The notes under the pieces were generated by a model. That model was not told where the DNA came from, made no database searches, and saw only the letters and a list, made by a program, of their open reading frames with translations. Shown one piece after another: positions 31,399 through 38,424 of a stretch of DNA of 42,672 nt (positions are counted from its first letter, which is position 1; every line of letters begins with the position of its first letter). A program made the position numbers and the translations under genes. The stretch lies in NCBI GenBank assembly GCA_945915235.1, contig CAMEEX010000006.1, positions 1 through 42,672 on the forward strand, written 5' to 3'. The DNA is from an uncultured Clostridia bacterium (lineage in GTDB: Bacteria; Bacillota; Clostridia; Lachnospirales; Lachnospiraceae).

Positions 31399-32929
31399 CG
31401 GAAAACTTGCAAAGAAGATTGACGCTTTTTCAATAGAGAGCGGCATGCCGTCGCTTGTACTTATGGAGAGAGCGGCACTAAAGGTGGCAGAGCACGCTGC
31501 AAGGCTGTTAGAGGCCGAGGGAGGCGGACGTATACTTTTTGTCTGTTCGGCGGGAAATAATGGAGCTGACGGGATTGCAACGGCGCGCATCCTCACAATG
31601 GAGGGATATGCATGCAGCATACTTTTTACGGAAAAGCCCGAGCACACTACGGCTGAATTTACAGCGCAGCTTAAGCTTGCACGGCTTCTTGATATTCCCA
31701 TGTTTTTTTATGGTGAGGACATACAACATAATTTTTTTGATGAATATACTATAATCGTGGATGCCATGTTTGGAATAGGGCTTTCGCGCGCCGTGGAGGG
31801 AAGATATGCAACGATTATAGATTATATGAATGAAGCAGGAAAAAAGCTGTTGAGTGTGGACATTCCTTCCGGGGTAAATTCCGCAAACGGACAGATAATG
31901 GACGTGGCTGTGAATGCCGATGTGACTGTCACTTTCGGCTATGCGAAGCTTGGACATATGCTCTATCCGGGAAAAAACTGTACGGGAGAGCTGTATGTCG
32001 AGGAGATAGGTTTTCTGCCATTTGATTTTGAAGCTTATGAGAGAGCGGAAAATGCCGGAGAAAGTGCGTTTTATTTTGCTGATGAGGATGATTTTAGAAT
32101 ATCGGTTCCTGTCAGGGAGAAAAGAAGCAACAAGGGAAATTACGGAAAGCCGCTCATAATTGCGGGATCTAAGGACATGACCGGAGCTGCATTCATGTCA
32201 GGACTTGCGGCGTACCGCACAGGGGCAGGTGTTGTTACGGTGCTCACACATGAGTCCGCAGACAAATATTTAAAGTCAGTGCTTCCGGAGGCAATCGTAA
32301 AGTGCTACGGGGATGAGCCGGAGGAGGCTGTCATGGAGGCGCTTGAAAGAGCAAGTGTTGTCGTTGTTGGACCGGGCATGGGTGTGAGCGGGCTCTCAAA
32401 GAGGGTAGTGGCTTGTGTGCTTTCAAATTCCAAGGTGCCGGTCATAGCAGATGCAGATGCACTCAATATTATATCGGAAGATACGAAGGGCTGGTTAGGA
32501 GAAGAAGGTACAGAAAGAAGGTCAGCTCCGCTTGTGGTGACACCTCATGTGGGAGAGATGGGCAGACTGTCAGGGCATACCATAAAGCAGCTTGCAGCCG
32601 ATATACCATATTATGCACTTGAATTTGCAAACAGATATGGGGTATACTGTGTACTTAAGGATGCAGTGAGTGCAGTGGCATCACCGGATAATGAGCTGTT
32701 TATAACGACCTGCGGGAATCCCGGAATGGCTACGGCAGGGGCGGGCGATGTGCTGACAGGGATACTTGCGGCTGTGAATTCGTGGACGAAGGAAAGCTTT
32801 TTTGAGAGAATGTGTGTTGGCGTGCAGCTTCACGCCATGGCAGGCGACAGGGCGGCAGAGCTGCTTGGAGAGCACTCTGTTATGGCGCGCGATATCATAG
32901 ACTGCATACCACAGATGCTGCAAAGATGA
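31382..32929 (+). CDS. nnr: Bifunctional NAD(P)H-hydrate epimerase / ADP-dependent dehydratase
   Basis: Nnr repairs NADHX and NADPHX, the damaged hydrated cofactors: the N-terminal YjeF_N domain interconverts R and S epimers and the C-terminal domain dehydrates the S form using ADP. In the 515-residue protein, residues 1-215 include LVLMERAALKVAEHA, FVCSAGNNGADGIATARIL and VDAMFGIGLSR. Residues 230-515 are a ribokinase-like fold with NKGNYGKPLIIAGSKDMTGA, VVVGPGMG, VTPHVGEMGRL and the catalytic ATAGAGDVLTGI. GGAGG precedes the ATG, which overlaps the upstream coiled-coil gene. Linkage of nnr with alr is common in Firmicutes. Confidence 0.95.
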   Translation: MRRAISGKLAKKIDAFSIESGMPSLVLMERAALKVAEHAARLLEAEGGGRILFVCSAGNNGADGIATARILTMEGYACSILFTEKPEHTTAEFTAQLKLARLLDIPMFFYGEDIQHNFFDEYTIIVDAMFGIGLSRAVEGRYATIIDYMNEAGKKLLSVDIPSGVNSANGQIMDVAVNADVTVTFGYAKLGHMLYPGKNCTGELYVEEIGFLPFDFEAYERAENAGESAFYFADEDDFRISVPVREKRSNKGNYGKPLIIAGSKDMTGAAFMSGLAAYRTGAGVVTVLTHESADKYLKSVLPEAIVKCYGDEPEEAVMEALERASVVVVGPGMGVSGLSKRVVACVLSNSKVPVIADADALNIISEDTKGWLGEEGTERRSAPLVVTPHVGEMGRLSGHTIKQLAADIPYYALEFANRYGVYCVLKDAVSAVASPDNELFITTCGNPGMATAGAGDVLTGILAAVNSWTKESFFERMCVGVQLHAMAGDRAAELLGEHSVMARDIIDCIPQMLQR

Positions 32930-32997
32930 ATTATGTCGCTTAGGCGATTTCTTAGAATTGTATAAGTTGCTGCAAGGCAGTGACGTAGGAGATAAGA

Positions 32998-34149
32998 ATG
33001 GATTTAGATAGTTTTACGGGTGAATATAATCGGGCGTATGCGCTGGTTAATCTGGAGGCGATACGCAGGAATATTTTAAAGAGCAGGGAAATGCTTTCTG
33101 AAAATACAGGCATAATTGCGGTTATAAAGACCGATGCGTATGGGCACGGTGCAGTGCAGGTTGCTAAAGCGGTTAGCGATATTACGGCAGGTTTTGCCGT
33201 GGCTACCATAGAAGAGGCTGTGGAACTCCGGGAGGCAGGCATCGATACTCACATAATTGTGCTGGGATATATTTCTCCGAAGGAATATAGACTTGCCATT
33301 GAGCATGATATAATTTTGTCAATGTTTTCATATGAGCAGGCGTGCCTGCTGTCACAGCTTGCGGGGAGCATGGGAAAATGTGGAAGATGCCATATCAAGA
33401 TTGATACGGGAATGAACAGGATAGGCCTTGCGGCAAAGCATGAGGAAGATATAGAGCCTACGGTCTGTGAGATTGAGAAGATAAAATCGCTTCCTAATCT
33501 TATATGTGACGGTATATTTATGCATTTTGCCACGGCTGACGAGGAGAATAAGACGAAGGCGAAGGCGCAGTACAACAATTTCTGCCGAGTTTTAGATGAG
33601 CTTGGGAAGAGAAATATAGAATTCACATACAGACATTGTTCGAATTCAGCGGCTATTATTGATATGCCGGAATGTACCTTTGAATGGGTACGCCAAGGCA
33701 TTACGCTGTATGGACTTAAGCCTTCAGACGAGATGATACATAATATTGAACTGTATCCTGCGATGGAATTAAAGAGCCATGTGGTGCATATTAAGAACAT
33801 ACAGCAGGGGGATGAGGTAAGCTACGGGGGAATATATGTGGCTGACTCACCAAGGCGTATAGCAACCGTATCAATCGGATACGGGGACGGCTATCCAAGA
33901 CAGCTTTCAAATAAGGGCTATGTTCTGATTAAGGGACAGAGGGCACCGATAGTCGGAAGGGTGTGCATGGATCAGCTTATGGTCGATATAACACATATTG
34001 AAGGAGTTAGGCTTGAGGACGAGGTGACACTGTTCGGGAAGGACGGTGATGCGGTGATTACCGTTGATGAGCTGTCAAAGCTGTGCGGGCGCTTTAACTA
34101 TGAGTTCGTGTGCGACATAAATAAGAGGGTTAAGAGGATATATATTTAA
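32998..34149 (+). CDS. alr: Alanine racemase
   Basis: This PLP enzyme interconverts L- and D-alanine, supplying D-Ala for peptidoglycan. The 383-residue protein has the PLP lysine in AVIKTDAYGHGA (K44), the TIM-barrel segments CHIKIDTGMNRIGL, DGIFMHFATADE and HCSNSAA, and the C-terminal beta-domain with the catalytic tyrosine region EVSYGGIYV, then IATVSIGYGDGYPRQLSN and GRVCMDQLMVDIT. All are conserved. AGGAGA lies 6 bases before the ATG. It follows nnr by 68 bases and precedes mazF by 114 bases, a common Firmicute arrangement. Confidence 0.96.
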   Translation: MDLDSFTGEYNRAYALVNLEAIRRNILKSREMLSENTGIIAVIKTDAYGHGAVQVAKAVSDITAGFAVATIEEAVELREAGIDTHIIVLGYISPKEYRLAIEHDIILSMFSYEQACLLSQLAGSMGKCGRCHIKIDTGMNRIGLAAKHEEDIEPTVCEIEKIKSLPNLICDGIFMHFATADEENKTKAKAQYNNFCRVLDELGKRNIEFTYRHCSNSAAIIDMPECTFEWVRQGITLYGLKPSDEMIHNIELYPAMELKSHVVHIKNIQQGDEVSYGGIYVADSPRRIATVSIGYGDGYPRQLSNKGYVLIKGQRAPIVGRVCMDQLMVDITHIEGVRLEDEVTLFGKDGDAVITVDELSKLCGRFNYEFVCDINKRVKRIYI

Positions 34150-34263
34150 AAAAGAAAATTTATTTGAATACACTTCCGCAAAAGATGGAAATACTTATCG
34201 TGTGTAAAAAACATTCCCGCAAGTTTTTTGGGGAATGAGCAATGACGGGACGGAGTGTATGAT

Positions 34264-34611
34264 ATGATAATTAGACGAGGGGATATATATTACGCGGATT
34301 TAAGACCGGTTATCGGCTCGGAGCAGGGCGGAATAAGACCTGTTCTCATAATACAGAATGATACAGGAAACAGACACAGCCCGACAGTGATATGTGCGGC
34401 GATAACAAGTCAGATGCATAAATCCAAGCTGCCGACACATGTCGAGATAGATTCATCAAGATATGATATTATAAAGGATTCGGTTATTTTACTTGAACAG
34501 CTTAGGACAATCGATAAAAAGAGACTTAAAGACAAGGTCTGCCATCTTGACAGTGAGATAATAAGGAAGGTTAACCATGCACTTTTGGTAAGTCTTGAGT
34601 TGGATACATAG
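34264..34611 (+). CDS. mazF: MazF/PemK-family endoribonuclease toxin without an adjacent antitoxin
   Basis: The 115-residue protein is a MazF/EndoA-type mRNA interferase. It has the family strand pattern [20 protein letters not shown], then [37 protein letters not shown] and [15 protein letters not shown]. Bacillus and many relatives have alr, then the antitoxin gene ndoAI, then ndoA; here the 114-base spacer after alr is too short for an antitoxin. A hairpin CATTCCC/GGGAATG (about 34211-34238) occupies the spacer. The ATG at 34264 is chosen because CGGAG lies 8 bases upstream; a GTG at 34255 overlaps that site. The antitoxin may be encoded elsewhere or be lost. Confidence 0.9.
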   Translation: MIIRRGDIYYADLRPVIGSEQGGIRPVLIIQNDTGNRHSPTVICAAITSQMHKSKLPTHVEIDSSRYDIIKDSVILLEQLRTIDKKRLKDKVCHLDSEIIRKVNHALLVSLELDT

Positions 34612-34661
34612 AGTCAAACAGGAAAAAAGTCAAAAAAGAACAAAATAGAATGAAAAAATAG

Positions 34662-34690
34662 TTGAAATATGTTTTAAGATATATTAAAAT
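34662..34690 (+). promoter_or_regulatory. efp promoter
   Basis: TTGAAA (34662-34667), exactly 17 bases, TAAAAT (34685-34690), 39 bases before the start codon. Confidence 0.65.
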
Positions 34691-34729
34691 GAACAGAAGA
34701 TTGATTATTCCAAGGAGGTATACCTATAT

Positions 34730-35287
34730 ATGGTAACAGCAGGCGATTTTAGAAACGGCATGACAATACAGATGGACGGTTCAATATGGCAGGTAATCGA
34801 GTTCCAGCACGTTAAGCCGGGCAAGGGCTCACCATTCGTTAGAACAAAGCTTAAGAATATTATAAATGGTGGTGTTGTCGAGAACTCATACAACCCAACT
34901 GCTAAATTTGATTTAGCTCATATTGATAAGTCTGAGTATCAGTATCTTTATGCTGATGATGATTTCTATCACTTCATGAATACAGAGAACTATGAGCAGA
35001 TTCAGCTTACCAAGGAGACAGTAGGCGACTCACTCAAGTTCGTTAAGGAGAACGAAATGGTTAAGCTTCTCTCTCATAACGGAGATGTATTCGCTATCGA
35101 GCCACCTCTTTTCGTTGAGCTCGTGATCACAGAGTCTGAGCCGGGCGTTAAGGGCAACACAGCTACAGGTGCTACTAAGCCGGCTATCGTTGAGACAGGT
35201 GCTAAGGTTATGGTTCCTCTCTTCGTAGAGCAGGGTGAGAAGATTAAGATTGATACACGTACAGGTGAGTATCTTTCAAGAGCTTAA
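34730..35287 (+). CDS. efp: Translation elongation factor P
   Basis: EF-P relieves ribosome stalling at consecutive prolines. The 185-residue protein has the three expected beta-barrel domains. Domain I holds the tip loop [15 protein letters not shown] with the lysine that is the usual modification site, domain II has [23 protein letters not shown], and domain III has the C-terminal [29 protein letters not shown]. Codon use is noticeably biased compared with its neighbours, as expected for a highly expressed gene. AGGAGG lies 11 bases before the ATG, a longer spacing than usual. No EF-P modification gene is near. It is followed by a hairpin and an unusual palindrome array. Confidence 0.96.
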   Translation: MVTAGDFRNGMTIQMDGSIWQVIEFQHVKPGKGSPFVRTKLKNIINGGVVENSYNPTAKFDLAHIDKSEYQYLYADDDFYHFMNTENYEQIQLTKETVGDSLKFVKENEMVKLLSHNGDVFAIEPPLFVELVITESEPGVKGNTATGATKPAIVETGAKVMVPLFVEQGEKIKIDTRTGEYLSRA

Positions 35288-35302
35288 TCTTTACTATTTG
35301 TC

Positions 35303-35331
35303 ATGTGGCGGGAGATTTTCTCCCACCACAT
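35303..35331 (+). terminator. Hairpin after efp, probable terminator or mRNA stabiliser
   Basis: ATGTGG-C-GGGAG (35303-35314) pairs with CTCCC-A-CCACAT (35320-35331), giving 11 paired bases with one mismatch and a 5-base ATTTT loop. No T tract follows; the palindrome array starts at once, so intrinsic termination here is doubtful. Confidence 0.5.
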
Positions 35332-35425
35332 CACATGTGATACATCACATGTGATACATCACATGTGATACATCACATGCGAAGTATCGCATGCAATGTA
35401 TTGCATGCGATATTTCACATATGAA
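35330..35425. repeat. Array of seven 12-base palindromes at exact 14-base spacing
   Basis: Units begin at 35330, 35344, 35358, 35372, 35386, 35400 and 35414. Three are identical ATCACATGTGAT. They are followed by ATCACATGCGAA, ATCGCATGCAAT, ATTGCATGCGAT and TTCACATATGAA. The spacers are 2 bases (AC, AC, AC, GT, GT, AT). Units 5 and 6 are reverse complements of each other, so 35385-35412 is also a single palindrome with perfect 12-base arms and loop TGTA. The remaining gap to 35635 is AT-rich and shows nothing I can name. Confidence 0.92.
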
Positions 35426-35635
35426 TTAATCGAAGTTCTATTTTTCATATACATTTTATCAGGTTTTGATATAGTTATTATATTTTCTTTTATTTCCCAT
35501 ATTTAGATTTAGTTTAAGATTGTTGCGGGATACAGTGTGTATTTTACTGGTTAAATCACTGTTGAATATTGTTTTTGGGGTCGGAATAACCTTTGAGCGC
35601 CTGTCAAAGTTTATTTATAGAAAGGAAAACAGAAT

Positions 35636-36550
35636 ATGAACTATCAGGAATTTTTAAACGCAGTGGTGGATTGCGTAAAGAAGATTGTCGGAAAGGAGGC
35701 AGAGGTTTTTATTCACCGCGTAACGAAGATTAACGGAGTTGTTTTAGATGGCATTGTGATAATGGCGAAGGGCAGCAATTTTTCTCCCACAATATACCTT
35801 AACGGCTATTACACGATGTATCTTTCGGGCTGTGAGCTCGAGGAGATAGCAGGCAAAATCTATAAGCTGTATGTGGCTAACAACGGCTCGGTGACGGTGC
35901 CGGAGGATTTTTTTACGAATTTTGAGCAGCTTCGTGACAAGATTGCGTTCAGGCTTGTAAGCTATGACAGAAACAGAGAACTTTTAGACAGAATACCGCA
36001 CAGATGTTTCATGAATCTTGCAATAGTATATTTTGTAGTGATTGAGAATGTTGACTGTGGCAGGGGAATAATCACGGTCTATAACAATCATATGGAACAT
36101 TGGGGTGTGGAGGAGGACATTCTCTATGAACTTGCAATGAAGAATACACCGAAGCTGTACCCGCCTGAGATAAAGCCTATGAATCAGGTTGTCTCTGATA
36201 TGCTGTTAAAGGAGGGAAAGGATATAGATGTGGACACACTTATAGCACACTTGGACAGCATGAACGAGCAGTTTCCGATGTACGTCCTCACCAACATCTA
36301 CAGGAGCTACGGGGCGTCGAGCATGCTGTATGAGGGGCTGCTTGAGAAGTTCACGGCGCATATAGAGTCTGACCTGTACATCGTTCCGAGCAGCGTACAC
36401 GAGCTGATACTCATTCCGATTGACGGGGAGATAACCCGCTCGGGGCTCGACGATATGATAAGGTCAATCAATAAGACGGAGATTGCGAGGGAGGAGGTGC
36501 TGTCGGACTGCTCGTATATCTATACGAGGGAGAACGGTTTCGAATGGTAA
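35636..36550 (+). CDS. DUF5688 family protein
   Basis: The 304-residue soluble protein begins MNYQEFLNAVVDCVKKIVG and matches the DUF5688 pattern known mainly from Lachnospiraceae: a VxxVTKINGVVLDGI segment, SPTIYLNGYYTMYLSG, a region around RIPHRCFMNLAIVYFVV, and NNHMEHWGVEEDILYELAMKN, then FPMYVLTNIYRSYGASSMLY. The later part includes VPSSVHELILIPIDG. There are no membrane segments or signal. Function is unknown. AAAGGAAAA precedes the ATG by a few bases. It stands alone between the palindrome array and a tRNA on the other strand. Confidence 0.82.
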   Translation: MNYQEFLNAVVDCVKKIVGKEAEVFIHRVTKINGVVLDGIVIMAKGSNFSPTIYLNGYYTMYLSGCELEEIAGKIYKLYVANNGSVTVPEDFFTNFEQLRDKIAFRLVSYDRNRELLDRIPHRCFMNLAIVYFVVIENVDCGRGIITVYNNHMEHWGVEEDILYELAMKNTPKLYPPEIKPMNQVVSDMLLKEGKDIDVDTLIAHLDSMNEQFPMYVLTNIYRSYGASSMLYEGLLEKFTAHIESDLYIVPSSVHELILIPIDGEITRSGLDDMIRSINKTEIAREEVLSDCSYIYTRENGFEW

Positions 36551-36566
36551 TTTTGCAATAAAAAAA

Positions 36567-36640
36567 TGCACCTGGAGGGAATCGAACCCACGACAACCCG
36601 GCTCCGGAAACCGGTGCTCTATCCACTGAGCTACAAGTGC
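36567..36640 (-). tRNA. tRNA-Arg (anticodon CCG)
   Basis: Read on the minus strand, the acceptor GCACTTG pairs with CAGGTGC (one G-U), the D arm is AGCTCAGTGGATAGAGC, the anticodon stem CCGGT/GCCGG has loop TTCCGGA with anticodon CCG (reads CGG), and the T arm is GTGGGTTCGATTCCCTC-like. The discriminator base is A and CCA is not encoded. A T-rich stretch follows the 3' end. Confidence 0.93.
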
Positions 36641-36662
36641 ATGCAAAAAAACGCTAAATATT

Positions 36663-36691
36663 ATTCTATAGCATAATTGTCTTTTTTGCAA
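36663..36691 (-). promoter_or_regulatory. tRNA-Arg promoter
   Basis: On the minus strand TTGCAA (36686-36691), 17 bases, TAGAAT (36663-36668), about 28 bases before the mature 5' end. Confidence 0.65.
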
Positions 36692-36800
36692 GAGAAAATT
36701 TGAGCAAAGGTTTCCGGAGGCTGTGTCATGGGCAGGCCTGATGGGATGCAACATCGGACGCCCAATCGGTATTTGGCGGGATAAATGCATATTGATTTTT

Positions 36801-36828
36801 TTGATAAAAATTGATAAAATTATAAAAT
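36801..36828 (+). promoter_or_regulatory. Probable promoter of the lipoprotein gene
   Basis: TTGATA (36801-36806), 16 bases, TAAAAT (36823-36828). The region is very AT-rich, so alternatives exist. The stretch 36692-36800 shows no gene or site that I can support. Confidence 0.45.
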
Positions 36829-36916
36829 ATATTAGTTTTGTATTGGGGAATACAGATTAATGGATACAGCCATCCGGGTTGAGCTTGGATGATAAATTTC
36901 ATATTCGGAGGTTACT

Positions 36917-37606
36917 GTGTACAGAAGGTTTTTGATTTTATGTCTTTCATGCGTGCTGTGCTTTGTGAGCGGGTGTTCAGCAAAAAAAGAAGTCTCAGAG
37001 CAGATGACGGATGTAGTGGTGATACAGAATACAGTGGCAGAACTATCGGTTGCATGTGTTAACGAGACAGTTGCGGATAAGCTCGTTTCGTCATTTGTGG
37101 AAGATATGGACTATGACATCAAGAGTTTCGTGAGGCAGTTTTATGATTATCTTGCATCGGGTGAATATGATTTGGCGATGTATATGACAAATGACAGCAC
37201 CAATCTTGACAGAGATAGTTTTATGCGGATAAGCAGTTATGTTGAGTCTGTTAAGTCACTCACCTGTTATATGATGGAAGGAATGGTGGAAGGAAGCTAT
37301 ATAGTGGTCGCCAAATGCGGAGTGCTCACCACACTTGGCGCGCAGGTTGTCACCATGCTCAATGCGTTTTATATATGCACGAACGAGAGCGGGACATACT
37401 ATATATGTGGAAACGATGTCGGAGATGAAGTGAAGAGCTATAATTCAATCATGCTTTCGGGGCAGATGATAGATGATATTGAGGAGCAGGTCAGACTCGA
37501 CAATGCGGCTGCTGTTTTGAACCAGGATAATCTCAGGGAAATAGAGGGAATAGTCATTTTTGACGAGGTGACAAGATTTTTATATGAGCAGCAGACGGCA
37601 GAATAA
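36917..37606 (+). CDS. Predicted lipoprotein of unknown function
   Basis: The 229-residue protein starts with a lipoprotein signal (MYRRFLILCLSCVLCF, lipobox VSGC, lipidated C20), so it should sit on the outer face of the membrane. The mature part has no domain that I recognise. It shows a helical segment with FVRQFYDYLASGEYDLAMYM, and strand-rich stretches such as GSYIVVAKCGVLTTLG and GTYYICGNDVGDEV, which resemble small NTF2-like or DUF4878-like folds, but this is only an impression. The start is GTG with GGAGG 5 bases upstream; no ATG fits. It has its own probable promoter and a strong hairpin downstream. Confidence 0.75.
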   Translation: MYRRFLILCLSCVLCFVSGCSAKKEVSEQMTDVVVIQNTVAELSVACVNETVADKLVSSFVEDMDYDIKSFVRQFYDYLASGEYDLAMYMTNDSTNLDRDSFMRISSYVESVKSLTCYMMEGMVEGSYIVVAKCGVLTTLGAQVVTMLNAFYICTNESGTYYICGNDVGDEVKSYNSIMLSGQMIDDIEEQVRLDNAAAVLNQDNLREIEGIVIFDEVTRFLYEQQTAE

Positions 37607-37624
37607 TGCGGGGCAGGCTTTCTT

Positions 37625-37654
37625 ATCGGCGCAGGATTTTGGTCCTGCGCTGAT
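37625..37654 (+). terminator. Strong hairpin between the lipoprotein and rluF-like genes
   Basis: ATCGGCGCAGGA (37625-37636) pairs with TCCTGCGCTGAT (37643-37654), 12 bp with one G-T, loop TTTTGG. No T tract follows, so it may be an mRNA-stabilising or weak termination structure. Confidence 0.5.
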
Positions 37655-37689
37655 GTTATGTAAAAAGATATAACAGAAATGGAGATATT

Positions 37690-38424
37690 ATGAGGCTTAA
37701 CAAATATATCAGTGATTCGGGATACTGTTCAAGACGCGAGGCTGACAGGCTTATTGAGGCGGGAAAGGTTCGTGTGAACGGGACGACAGCCGAGATGGGC
37801 ATGCAGGTAGGGGATGGCGACAGCGTGGAGGTAAACGGAAAGGGCATTAAGGCTCCGAACACCGTAAAAAAGGTTATATATGCATTTTATAAGCCGGAGG
37901 GCATAGTGACCACGATGGCTGACGAGCCGGATGGTCTTGCAGTATATCTAAAAAACAAAGGCATTGACAAAAGAGTATTTCCGGTTGGAAGGCTTGACAA
38001 GGACTCGTGTGGTCTCCTGCTTCTGACAAATGACGGCGAACTTATGAATAATATTCTCAAGACTTCCAATAATCATCAGAAGGAGTATGTTGTAAAGGTC
38101 AATAAGGACGTGACGGACGACTTCATAAAGAAGATGGGCGCGGGCGTTGAGATTACCGACGGCAACACAGGCAAAAAGGTGACTACCAGAAGATGCGTTG
38201 TCAAAAAGAATGGTAAGAGAACTTTCACAATAGTGCTGAGACAGGGGCTTAACCGGCAGATAAGACGAATGTGCGGAGCCTTCGGATATGAGGTGCTGTC
38301 ATTGAAGCGGATAAGGATAATGAATGTGAATATAAACGGACTCAGGGAGGGCGAGATAAGACCGCTCACACCTGAGGAGAACGTTAAGCTTAGAAATCTT
38401 TGCGGAATGGGGGAGCAGGAGTGA
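37690..38424 (+). CDS. 23S rRNA pseudouridine synthase, RluF/RluB type
   Basis: The 244-residue protein has an N-terminal S4 RNA-binding domain (MRLNKYISDSGYCSRREADR, then IEAGKVRVNG) and a RsuA/RluB-type catalytic domain. The active-site aspartate is in PVGRLDKDSCGLLLLTNDG; the family's second motif is LRQGLNRQIRRMCGAFGY. It changes specific uridines of 23S rRNA to pseudouridine; RluF (U2604) is the closest match by motif, but RluB is not excluded. GGAGA lies 6 bases before the ATG. Its stop codon shares one base with the ligA start, so ligA translation is likely coupled. Confidence 0.88.
   Translation: MRLNKYISDSGYCSRREADRLIEAGKVRVNGTTAEMGMQVGDGDSVEVNGKGIKAPNTVKKVIYAFYKPEGIVTTMADEPDGLAVYLKNKGIDKRVFPVGRLDKDSCGLLLLTNDGELMNNILKTSNNHQKEYVVKVNKDVTDDFIKKMGAGVEITDGNTGKKVTTRRCVVKKNGKRTFTIVLRQGLNRQIRRMCGAFGYEVLSLKRIRIMNVNINGLREGEIRPLTPEENVKLRNLCGMGEQE

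Noticed and set aside
32974-32984. AAGGCAGTGAC before alr equals part of the palindrome at 7250-7269
   Set aside because: An 11-base match without the second arm is likely to be chance.
35330-35425. CRISPR-like short regular repeats
   Set aside because: Spacers are only 2 bases and the units are palindromes at a 14-base period; there are no cas genes and no spacer-sized unique sequences.
36708-36722. GGTTTCCGGAG near the tRNA-Arg gene repeats part of its anticodon arm, hinting at an integration site
   Set aside because: Only about 11 bases match, and no integrase or mobile-element gene is present.
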